Source of the DNA: CAXQRU01 sp964226685
GTDB taxonomy: Bacteria; Pseudomonadota; Gammaproteobacteria; Pseudomonadales; Cellvibrionaceae
DNA length: 17,494 nt
Reading direction: 5' to 3'
Assembly (NCBI GenBank): GCA_964226685.1
Contig: CAXQRU010000039.1
Location: 1 to 17,494 of the forward strand
The first letter of the stretch is position 1, and each line of letters begins with the position of its first letter. This document shows, piece after piece, positions 6,017 to 13,209 of this stretch. The notes below the pieces were generated by a model. It saw only the letters and a program-made list of their open reading frames with translations, was not told the DNA's origin and ran no database searches. The translations under genes were made by a program, and so were the position numbers.

Positions 6017-6871
6017 ATGTTACAGATCGATGAATTTGAAAGCGTGTTTCGCTCTGCAATAAAGGAAGCGTACAGCCACCAAGCCGTAACCATCCGCAAA
6101 GCGCTGCTCATTACGGATCTTGGGACGGAAAAAACCCAGCAACTTTTATCAGCCGTCAAAGTATTTTGTCAACATCTAGCTGGCCCTGATGGGGTTGATT
6201 GGCAAGTGATGGATTGCAACACCTCAACGGGCTGCGGCGCCCTGCTTGAGCGCATTGATGAGTCCACCGTGGATTTGGTCATTACCTACCGCAATCTCTA
6301 CAGCGATGCCTGGCGACACCCGTATAGCTTAGGCGAACATCTGGATATCCTTTTACAAAAAACGTCTGTACCGATCTTGGTCATACCGCACCCACTGGAT
6401 GAAAGTAGCCAACTGCCCGAGCAATGCCGATCAGCGCTGGTGGTCACGGATCATATGATCGATGATCAAGCCTTGATTCAACAGGCCTGCTCCATCGTCG
6501 GTCAAGACGGTGACCTGCACTTATCTCATATTGAAGATAGCGCTTACTTTGCCAGAATTCTGGCTGCCATCAGCAAAATCCCAACTATCAATACTGATGA
6601 GGCTTCTGACAAACTAGCGAAACAACTTTTAAAAGAGCCGACTGAATATATTGAGTCTGTCAAGGAAGCCATCAGCTCACTAGGGCTTGGCTTGACCATC
6701 CACTCCACCGTAGAGTTTGGTCACCAGCTCAAAGATCACATTCGCTATATAGAAGATCATAAGGTCGATGTACTGGTGATCAATACCAAAGATGGCGATC
6801 AAATGGCGATGCATGGCTTAGCTTACCCGCTCGCCGTCGAAGTTCGACACATTCCTTTATTAATGCTTTAA
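6017..6871 (+). CDS. Tandem universal-stress-protein-like protein, degenerate ATP site
   Basis: This 284-residue cytosolic protein appears to be two Usp-type alpha/beta domains in tandem. The first (about 25-126) ends in DLVITYRNL and KTSVPILVIPHP. The second (about 137-284) ends in VDVLVINTKDG and AVEVRHIPLLML. These match the last two strands and helix of Usp folds. The G-x2-G-x9-G(S/T) nucleotide-binding motif of ATP-binding Usps is missing from both, so it may not bind ATP. The start is set at 6017 because GAAGG lies about 6 bases upstream and a promoter overlaps the earlier ATG. It ends 9 bases before the transporter gene, whose ribosome binding site overlaps its stop. The pairing suggests it modulates or responds to transport. 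The family call rests on fold-like patterns, not on a signature motif. Confidence 0.72.
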   Translation: MLQIDEFESVFRSAIKEAYSHQAVTIRKALLITDLGTEKTQQLLSAVKVFCQHLAGPDGVDWQVMDCNTSTGCGALLERIDESTVDLVITYRNLYSDAWRHPYSLGEHLDILLQKTSVPILVIPHPLDESSQLPEQCRSALVVTDHMIDDQALIQQACSIVGQDGDLHLSHIEDSAYFARILAAISKIPTINTDEASDKLAKQLLKEPTEYIESVKEAISSLGLGLTIHSTVEFGHQLKDHIRYIEDHKVDVLVINTKDGDQMAMHGLAYPLAVEVRHIPLLML

Positions 6872-6880
6872 GGACAAAAC

Positions 6881-8272
6881 ATGACAACTGAACTCAACCA
6901 AGTCGTAGAGCAAGTTCACCACGTTTCACAAGGTACCACCATAACTTTTGCCATCATACTGGTGTTAATGATATTAAGCTTGGCTTTTGAAGAGAAAATA
7001 CACGCGAAAAAATCTTTCATTGTGGGCTTTTTTGCCGCCGTTTGTTTATTGCTGGGTGGCTTTATGGGGATTTTACCCTTCGGTGCCATCACCCTACCCA
7101 ATGGCCACCACATTGAAATGCCGGTATACATCCCCTCCGTCGACTGGGGGGTAATTGCTATTATTGTTGGCTCTAGTTTATTCGTCGATATCACGTCTCG
7201 ATCCGGTCTATTTTCGTGGATTGCGATCAAGCTCACTAAAGCCTCCAAAGGCGATCCAGTGCTGCTCTTATGGTACTACGGGATCATGACCGTGCTGTTT
7301 TCCGCGGTGCTCAACAATGTCACCGCCATGATTATTATCGGCTCATTAACCGCCGTATCCTTGAAAAAACTGGAACGCTCAGACAAGCTTTTGGGCTTTT
7401 TATTAATCGAGGGCTTACTCACTAATATTGGCGGCCTGCTGACATTGATTTCATCGGTACCCAATATTATCGTGGGCAATGCGGCGGGTATCTCGTTTGT
7501 GGAGTTTTTCATTAAAGCGGCGCCTTTTGTTGTTGTTGCTACGTTGCTAACCCTATTTATGGGCGCTAAGTTATTTGCCATCAAACGCCTTGCTAGTGAC
7601 GAAAAACAAAATGCTCTGAATATGGTGCAATCCTTTGATGAAAACGATGGTATCGCATCGCGCGGATTTTTTTATTTTTCCATCGCTATGCTCTTGGCCT
7701 TTATTGTGGTCATCGCCACAACCTCTATCCTGCCAACAGTCTCTGATCTGGGCATGGGTTTTGTGGCCTTGAGCTTTGCCATCGTTATGTTGGCTCGCTA
7801 CAAATCAGAAGTCACCCAATTTTATACCGCGATTGATTGGGATTTGATTTTCTTTTTTATCGCGCTTTTTGTCGTCATTGGGGTCATGGAGCATGCTCAG
7901 GTATTGGTACTGATTGGCAAATTCATCACCTTCTTGATCGGCACCGATGGCTCCGCTTACGGCACAGGTATGCTACTGGCGGTATCGTCCTTCTTCAGCT
8001 CAGTAACGGATAACATTCCTCTGGCCGTGATGCTCGCGAAAATTTTAGGGGCAGGAGAAGTGGCCGACCCATCACTCTGGTGGTCAGTCATTTTTGGAGC
8101 CAACCTTGGGGGTAACTTAACGCCTATAGGCAGTGCATCCACTTTGGTTGCAGTCACTATTATGCATAAATACAACATCAAATTGTCTTTTGCAGGCTTT
8201 GTGAAAAAAGCGCTACCCTTTGCGCTTGTTCACATCTTGCTTGCTATTGCTTATGTGCTGCTAACTCGCTAA
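6881..8272 (+). CDS. ArsB/NhaD-superfamily ion transporter (Na+/H+ antiporter or SLC13-like permease)
   Basis: This 463-residue inner-membrane protein has about 11-12 hydrophobic segments. It shows the inverted-repeat motifs of the ion transporter superfamily: NNVTAM at 145-150 mirrored by TDNIP at 377-380, and TNIGG...SSVPNIIVG at 181-199 mirrored by GANLGGNLTPIGSAS at 407-420. In this superfamily these discontinuous helices form the ion and substrate sites. Related families are NhaD Na+/H+ antiporters, ArsB arsenite carriers and SLC13 permeases, and the sequence alone does not choose between them. No arsenic genes are nearby. AAGGA precedes the ATG, and it is the second gene of an operon with the Usp-like gene. 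A terminator hairpin follows the stop codon within a few bases. Confidence 0.85.
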   Translation: MTTELNQVVEQVHHVSQGTTITFAIILVLMILSLAFEEKIHAKKSFIVGFFAAVCLLLGGFMGILPFGAITLPNGHHIEMPVYIPSVDWGVIAIIVGSSLFVDITSRSGLFSWIAIKLTKASKGDPVLLLWYYGIMTVLFSAVLNNVTAMIIIGSLTAVSLKKLERSDKLLGFLLIEGLLTNIGGLLTLISSVPNIIVGNAAGISFVEFFIKAAPFVVVATLLTLFMGAKLFAIKRLASDEKQNALNMVQSFDENDGIASRGFFYFSIAMLLAFIVVIATTSILPTVSDLGMGFVALSFAIVMLARYKSEVTQFYTAIDWDLIFFFIALFVVIGVMEHAQVLVLIGKFITFLIGTDGSAYGTGMLLAVSSFFSSVTDNIPLAVMLAKILGAGEVADPSLWWSVIFGANLGGNLTPIGSASTLVAVTIMHKYNIKLSFAGFVKKALPFALVHILLAIAYVLLTR

Positions 8273-8275
8273 CAA

Positions 8276-8311
8276 AAAAGGGCCTTCACACACATAGTGA
8301 AAGGCCCTTTT
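8276..8311. terminator. Bidirectional intrinsic terminator between convergent genes
   Basis: AAAAGGGCCTTCAC (8276-8289) pairs with GTGAAAGGCCCTTTT (8297-8311), with one bulged A and a 7-base loop. The A-run on one side and the T-run on the other make it usable from both strands. It lies between the stop codons of the transporter (8272) and the desulfurase fusion (8319). Confidence 0.88.
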
Positions 8312-8318
8312 CAAAACC

Positions 8319-9998
8319 TTAAGCCATTTCACTCATTTGGCTCTCCACACACTCAAGCATCGCACTTAATAGCGCATGAAAGCCATTATTGCGGCTTGCG
8401 CTTAACTGTTTTTCCAAACCAATTGGCTGCAAGGTTTGATGAATAGGAAAGCGCAAAATTTGACTAGCGGATTTACCTTGCAGGTGATAGAGCACAATCG
8501 CTGCAAAACCTCTTAGCAATCTTGAGGGAGAATAAACGGAAAAATAACATTTTTCACCCACGCGATCGCAGGTGAGCCAAACGTCCGTCTGACACCCACT
8601 GACTTGATTTTCAGGAATGCAAATTTCTGGCTTGGGGGTAATAGCCTCTGCCCACGACATCAATTGCTTATAGCGAGACTGCCAGGGCTGAGGAGAAATC
8701 AAGGCATCCCAATCTAAACTGTCGAGCTTATCAACACAGCCATTGGGTAAACTGGCGACCGTGGTTTCATTTAAAAAAGCCTTAATACTATGTACCGTCT
8801 TTTCAATGTCAGCTCTTGTCGTATAGCCCGCTATCGATAGTCGCAATACAGCATCTACCCCTCTTGCGGCTAACGCTGGCTGGGCACACAGCTTTCCGGC
8901 TCGCACAGCGATGTTATGTTCATCCAACCATTGAGCAATATCGAACACACTGAAGCTAGCACCGGCATTAACCGCTAACACACCAAGACCCAAATTATTT
9001 TTTTCCTCAGAAAGCAATTGCAGCTCTGGTTCACTGGCCACCAAAGCCTTTAACAATTCATGCAACAAGCTTGTCAAACTTGTCTCATGGGCTTCCAATT
9101 CGTGACGATTAATGCTCTGCCACCACTCTAAACACGCCTGCAAGCCGGCAATTGAGGCAAGAGGCAAAGTGCCAGACTCAAAGCAATCTGGCGATGGTAA
9201 TAACTCAGTGCGCTCTAAGGTCACCGACTGCACCATGTCGCCACCCCATCGCCAAGGCTTCAGTGCTGCCAAAGCATTAACGTCACCATAGAGTAAACCA
9301 ACACCCGTTGGGCCATAGAGTTTGTGCGCCGAACAAACTAAGAAGTCACACGCCCAAGATGCACAGGCTAACGGTTTATGAACCGCATATTGCGTTGCAT
9401 CAAAAATAATCGTTAATTGTGGGTAGCGGGCTTTTAATCCCTTTAAGCGCTGATTTAGTTCTTCCATATCAGGATAACAACCAAAACTATTTAAACCGAT
9501 GCTAAAGGACAGCACCTGAGTTTTATTAGAAACCATGGCCAGCAGCGCATCGATATCAATGCCGCTGGATGTTAAGGGTACACACCTCAATTCCAAAGAT
9601 TTTTCTTTAGCAAACTGCTGCCACGGAACAAAGTTAGCATGATGCTCACCCTCTGATATTAAAATTTCTTCGCCTACGCCAAGGCCATCCGTAAGACTAC
9701 GGGCAAGGCCATTAAGCGCATCGGTCGCGCCGTAAGTAAAAATCACTTCACTGGCCTCACACCCCATAAACGCAGCAGCGCTCTTTCGAGTTGCCTCAAC
9801 GATCTGAGACGCTTCATGACTCAGGCGATGACTGGAGCGATTGGCATTGCCATTACTGTAGGTATAAAAACGTTGAATTCGATCAATGACCACCTGCAGT
9901 GTTTGCGCTGTCGCGGCATTATCTAGGTAAATCAATTCTCGGTTATCACCGGTATTGAGCAAGGGGAAAAAATGACGAAATAATTGTGGGTCAAACAT
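8319..9998 (-). CDS. Cysteine desulfurase fused to SufE/CsdE-type sulfur acceptor
   Basis: This 559-residue protein joins two normally separate partners. Residues 1-410 are a class II (SufS/CsdA-like) cysteine desulfurase: YLDNAAT at 24-30, EGEHHAN at 116-122, FDATQ at 199-203, the PLP lysine in SAHKLYGPTG (K226), and the catalytic cysteine in RAGKLCAQP (C371). Residues about 435-559 are a SufE/CsdE domain: a PWQSRYKQLMSWA helix, the acceptor cysteine in ENQVSGCQTDVWL (C469), and a helical tail. The desulfurase takes sulfur from cysteine as a persulfide and passes it to SufE for Fe-S cluster or tRNA/thio-cofactor sulfur delivery. Around C371, KL replaces the usual HH. The frame extends 23 codons further upstream, but ATG 9998 (MFDPQLFRHFFP) matches CsdA N-termini. 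It overlaps the tatD stop by 8 bases, so translation is probably coupled. Confidence 0.93.
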   Translation of the reverse strand: MFDPQLFRHFFPLLNTGDNRELIYLDNAATAQTLQVVIDRIQRFYTYSNGNANRSSHRLSHEASQIVEATRKSAAAFMGCEASEVIFTYGATDALNGLARSLTDGLGVGEEILISEGEHHANFVPWQQFAKEKSLELRCVPLTSSGIDIDALLAMVSNKTQVLSFSIGLNSFGCYPDMEELNQRLKGLKARYPQLTIIFDATQYAVHKPLACASWACDFLVCSAHKLYGPTGVGLLYGDVNALAALKPWRWGGDMVQSVTLERTELLPSPDCFESGTLPLASIAGLQACLEWWQSINRHELEAHETSLTSLLHELLKALVASEPELQLLSEEKNNLGLGVLAVNAGASFSVFDIAQWLDEHNIAVRAGKLCAQPALAARGVDAVLRLSIAGYTTRADIEKTVHSIKAFLNETTVASLPNGCVDKLDSLDWDALISPQPWQSRYKQLMSWAEAITPKPEICIPENQVSGCQTDVWLTCDRVGEKCYFSVYSPSRLLRGFAAIVLYHLQGKSASQILRFPIHQTLQPIGLEKQLSASRNNGFHALLSAMLECVESQMSEMA

Positions 9999-10764
9999 AT
10001 TGAAAACCAAAAAGTGTTTGTGCGTTAATAAATGTTTGCTGTGCAATCTGCTCCGGGCTAACTTCACGAAGCTCCGCTAGCTGGCGAGCAACCTCGATGA
10101 CTCTGCCGGGGCTATTCGCTTGCCCTTGGTAACCACAAAGAGGCATATAAGGTGCGTCGGTCTCAAGCAATATCGCCTCCAGGGGTAGACGCGCTACTGT
10201 AGCACGAGTTTTCTTGGCGCGCTCGTAAGTAATGACTCCGCCAATACCTAAATAGAAACCTTTGCGCCAATATTGCATAGCTAACTCAAAGCTGCCCGCA
10301 AAGGCATGAATCACTCCACCAGCTTGTGGGCGATGTTGAGCCAAGACCTTCAACACCTGCGAATGGGCTTTGTGGGCGTGAATGATTAGTGGGCGTTTTA
10401 AATCACAGGCCCATCTTACTTGCTGCTCGAAAATACTCAATTGTTGATCCATTGGCAAGGCAATGGCCCCATCCAACCCACACTCCCCGAGGGCTATACA
10501 TCGGGGATGTTCAAAAAATCGACCAAAATCATCTGGCAAAATGGAAGCTTTTTCCGCCCACCAAGGATGCACCCCAACGGCCCAATAGACATTGACCAAA
10601 GGTGCGAGCTTGGAGATCATTAGATCCCATGAATCAGGGGAGACACCAGGAACAATCATTGCGTACAAATTCTGACTCAATTCCAACCAAGTCGAAGCTT
10701 GAGGATCAAAAATTGAATCATCAAAGTGACAATGGGTATCGACCCACTTAGAAAATGACGCCAT
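9991..10764 (-). CDS. TatD-family metal-dependent deoxyribonuclease
   Basis: TatD-family enzymes are cytosolic metal-dependent hydrolases with DNase/exonuclease activity, and are not part of the Tat export machine despite the name. The 257-residue protein has the full amidohydrolase-type metal set: DTHCHFD at 9-15, AVGVHPWW at 62-69, ALGECGLD at 91-98 (E94), IIHAHKA at 127-133 (H129), VIHAFAGS (H153) and LLETDAPYM (D203). The start is set at ATG 10764 (MASFSKWVDTHCH) because the metal motif normally begins within the first 10 residues. The frame is open 16 codons further to a TTG with no visible support. No strong ribosome binding site precedes ATG 10764. It is the first gene of a two-gene unit with the desulfurase fusion. 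Among paralogues it most resembles YjjV/TatD, and I cannot say which subgroup it belongs to. Confidence 0.93.
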   Translation of the reverse strand: MASFSKWVDTHCHFDDSIFDPQASTWLELSQNLYAMIVPGVSPDSWDLMISKLAPLVNVYWAVGVHPWWAEKASILPDDFGRFFEHPRCIALGECGLDGAIALPMDQQLSIFEQQVRWACDLKRPLIIHAHKAHSQVLKVLAQHRPQAGGVIHAFAGSFELAMQYWRKGFYLGIGGVITYERAKKTRATVARLPLEAILLETDAPYMPLCGYQGQANSPGRVIEVARQLAELREVSPEQIAQQTFINAQTLFGFQYV

Positions 10765-10820
10765 AACGATAGTCACATCACAAAATATGAATAATGAGGA
10801 GCATAATAACAAAACCTAAC

Positions 10821-10826
10821 TATACT
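10821..10826 (+). promoter_or_regulatory. Possible -10 box for the outer membrane protein gene
   Basis: TATACT lies about 35 bases before ATG 10861 in the divergent 96-base gap between tatD and the barrel gene. No good -35 hexamer lies 16-18 bases upstream, so it may need an activator or be coincidental. A clear GGGAG at 10851-10855 serves as the ribosome binding site. Confidence 0.3.
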
Positions 10827-10860
10827 GGAAGGAAACTAATAAATAGATCCGGGAGTTGCC

Positions 10861-11511
10861 ATGAAGCATTTCCTCTTTCCTTTAGCACTAATAGCAGCCA
10901 GTTCAGCCAGTTACGGCGAAGTCGCCATTGGCGTTCACGCAAGCACTAATGGCCTTGGTGCCAACCTCACTTTTGGCATCAATGAAAACTTTAACGTTCG
11001 CGCACTGGTCAATACATATGACTATGATAGAGACGACAGTGTTGACGAAGTCAATTATGATTTTGAATTAGACTTATCCAGCTTTGGTGCCATCGTAGAC
11101 TGGCATCCAACCGGTGGCAATTTCCACCTAAGCGCCGGCCTTATTGCCAATGGCAATGAAGTCAATGGTACGGGGCGCCCAGCCAATGCCACCGTCGATA
11201 TTGGTAATACCACATTTAACTCAAGCCTTGCCGGCACCCTTGAAGCCGATGTGACCTACGATAGCGTCGCGCCTTATATTGGACTGGGCTGGAGCAATAG
11301 CATGAAAAATCAGGGCTTAGGTTTTGCTGTTAACATCGGTATTATTTATCAAGGTGATGCCGATGTAGAGCTACGCAGCGTGGGCGCGGACGCGTCCATC
11401 GCGGCGGCCATCCAAGCCGAACTTGATGCTGAAGAGCAAGAAATTGAAGACGACTTGGACGATTACAAATTCTACCCGGTGGTCAGCGCAGGCGTTACCT
11501 ACCGTTTTTAA
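10861..11511 (+). CDS. Small outer membrane beta-barrel protein, CarO-like architecture
   Basis: This 216-residue protein has a Sec signal peptide (MKHFLFPLALIAASSASYG, likely cut after G19). It consists of alternating hydrophobic/polar strands and ends in VSAGVTYRF; a C-terminal aromatic residue is typical of barrels assembled by BAM. I read about eight strands. The pattern VAPYIGLGW...GIIYQGDADVELRS, then an acidic loop (about 187-203, AELDAEEQEIEDDLDD), then YKFYPVVSAGV resembles the ornithine-uptake porin CarO type from memory. That comparison is tentative, and it could be any small OmpW/OmpA-like barrel. GGGAG 5 bases before ATG 10861 supports the start. It is divergent from tatD and convergent with the YCII gene, so it is probably monocistronic. 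No terminator is visible in the 28-base gap after it. Confidence 0.8.
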   Translation: MKHFLFPLALIAASSASYGEVAIGVHASTNGLGANLTFGINENFNVRALVNTYDYDRDDSVDEVNYDFELDLSSFGAIVDWHPTGGNFHLSAGLIANGNEVNGTGRPANATVDIGNTTFNSSLAGTLEADVTYDSVAPYIGLGWSNSMKNQGLGFAVNIGIIYQGDADVELRSVGADASIAAAIQAELDAEEQEIEDDLDDYKFYPVVSAGVTYRF

Positions 11512-11539
11512 ATCTCAAGGCTCATAGGGATGTGGGCCA

Positions 11540-11833
11540 TCAACGCGCTTCAATCAAATGCTCTAACTCAGCAGACGCCTTACTCGGCACCATTTCGATA
11601 ACATCATAGGTTGCCAAATGATGCTGGATAAATGGGTCTTGAGCCAACACGGCTTCTAACTCGTTTCTATCGGTCAAAGTTGAAAGAATAACTCCGCCAG
11701 TTCTGGGCATTTTTCTACCCGACAGGACAAAATGCCCTAGTGCATAATGCTCATCTAAATATCGAATATGGTCAGCCAAATGACCATCGATACAATCTAA
11801 GTCCGCAGTATAGTTAAGGGAAACAATAAACAC
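11540..11833 (-). CDS. YCII-family (YciI-like) protein
   Basis: This 97-residue cytosolic protein has a ferredoxin-like fold pattern typical of YCII domains. An initial strand MFIVSLNY is followed by RYLDEHYALGHFVLSGRK with histidine and aspartate near the predicted cleft (HLADHIRYLDEH), then GGVILSTL, an acidic helix, and a QDPFIQHHLATYDVIEMVP end. This end matches the common DPF...A...V.PF-like finish of the family. Biochemical roles are mostly unknown; some relatives are dehalogenase or dioxygenase-like. The start is GTG 11833, supported by AGAGGA about 7 bases upstream. It begins 2 bases after the DctD-like regulator stop, so it should be translated from the dctB-dctD transcript. Confidence 0.85.
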   Translation of the reverse strand: MFIVSLNYTADLDCIDGHLADHIRYLDEHYALGHFVLSGRKMPRTGGVILSTLTDRNELEAVLAQDPFIQHHLATYDVIEMVPSKASAELEHLIEAR

Positions 11834-11835
11834 GA

Positions 11836-13209
11836 TTAATCCTCTCGATAATCAGTAGTTTGGATACCGTATCGGTTTAGTTTTTGATTAAATGTCCTGC
11901 GCTCCAAACCCAGATCATCTAATACCTTACTGACTTTACCCTTATGCTCATAAAGCTTCAACTTAATAATAGAGGCCTCATAATTTTCAACCATTTGCTT
12001 TAACGGCATGGAGTCTGCAACTGGCGTATTGACTGTTCTTGCATTATCCAAAGCATAGCTAATGTCCGAGCAATTTTTTAACGCATAACGAGTGGACACA
12101 TTCAATAACTCCCTGACATTTCCGGGCCAATCATAACTGAGCAAGCGCTCCTTGGTGTGAGCATCCGCACTTTTGTATTGAGTCCCCAGCCTGGCACAAT
12201 GTTGCATTGAAAAGATTTCAAACAAACGGATGATATCCTCGCTTCTCTCCCTCAAAGCAGGAATTCTAATTTCAGCGACCTGTAAGCGAAAGAATAGATC
12301 TTGTCTAAAATCAGGATTATTACGCAACTCATCTTTACTGGCTGAAATGATACGACAGTTAAAGCTCAACTCTTCATGACTACCCACGGGCGTCACTTTA
12401 TTATTGGACAATGCTCTTAATAGTTTTGCCTGAACGCCCAAGGGCAAGCTTTCCACCTCATCCAAAAACAAAGTGCCTCCATTGGCGTGAATCAACTTTC
12501 CACTATGCTCGCTTTTGGCATCCGTAAATGCGCCTTTAGCATGCCCAAACAATTCACTTTCTGCTAATTCATGGGGAATTGCAGCACAGTTTAAAGCAAC
12601 AAATCGTTGCTTATGTCGACTACTAAAATCATGCAAACACTGAGCAACCAACTCTTTACCGGTACCAGTTTCTCCGTAAATCATAATGGGGATATCCATG
12701 GGTGCCAGTTCGAGAATATCATTTTTAAGCTGCTTCATAATGGGAGTATTACCCACTACATAATTATCAATTTTTTGTACATTATCTGAAGCGGCATTAT
12801 CTTTATGCAAAGACAAGGTTAATACACGCTTTTCAACCGCACGATTCACCGCACTTAAAAGCGCCGTTGAATCAAAGGGTTTTTCAATAAAGTCATACAC
12901 ACCATGCTTGATCGCATCCACCGCCGTGGAAATATCTCCATATCCAGTCATTAAAATGACGGGCAACTGACGATCAATATCAATCACACTTTTACAAAAC
13001 TCCAAGCCGTCGGCATCTGGCATCCTCAAGTCCGTTAAAATCACCCAAGGAACATACGGCTTAATGTTTTTTAATACCTGCGACACCGAAGAATAGGACA
13101 CAACATTTTTAAATTGAGTCGACAACAAATCTTCAGTCGTCACTCGAATATCTTCATCATCATCAATAATAATTATGTGAATATCATCATTGGTCATATA
13201 GTTACTCAT
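11836..13209 (-). CDS. dctD: DctD-like sigma54-dependent response regulator
   Basis: This 457-residue cytosolic activator has three domains. A receiver at about 10-125 has the acidic pocket D16-D18, phospho-acceptor D60 in LTDLRMPDADG, and K110 in EKPFD. An AAA+ sigma54-interaction domain at about 148-380 has Walker A GETGTGKE at 179-186, GAFTDA at 226-231, Walker B GGTLFLDE at 244-251 and WPGNVREL at 361-368. A Fis-type helix-turn-helix at about 424-447 contains GLERRTFNQKL. The loop that contacts sigma54 is usually GAFTGA; the GAFTDA form occurs in other activators, so function is likely kept. The ATG overlaps the sensor stop by 4 bases (ATGA), a sign of translational coupling. Together with DctB it should switch on the adjacent TRAP genes in response to a dicarboxylate. 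Confidence 0.92.
   Translation of the reverse strand: MSNYMTNDDIHIIIIDDDEDIRVTTEDLLSTQFKNVVSYSSVSQVLKNIKPYVPWVILTDLRMPDADGLEFCKSVIDIDRQLPVILMTGYGDISTAVDAIKHGVYDFIEKPFDSTALLSAVNRAVEKRVLTLSLHKDNAASDNVQKIDNYVVGNTPIMKQLKNDILELAPMDIPIMIYGETGTGKELVAQCLHDFSSRHKQRFVALNCAAIPHELAESELFGHAKGAFTDAKSEHSGKLIHANGGTLFLDEVESLPLGVQAKLLRALSNNKVTPVGSHEELSFNCRIISASKDELRNNPDFRQDLFFRLQVAEIRIPALRERSEDIIRLFEIFSMQHCARLGTQYKSADAHTKERLLSYDWPGNVRELLNVSTRYALKNCSDISYALDNARTVNTPVADSMPLKQMVENYEASIIKLKLYEHKGKVSKVLDDLGLERRTFNQKLNRYGIQTTDYRED

Noticed and set aside
9999..10067. 23-codon N-terminal extension of the desulfurase fusion
   Set aside because: It lies inside tatD, has no binding site, and the family N-terminus is matched by MFDPQLFRHFFP.
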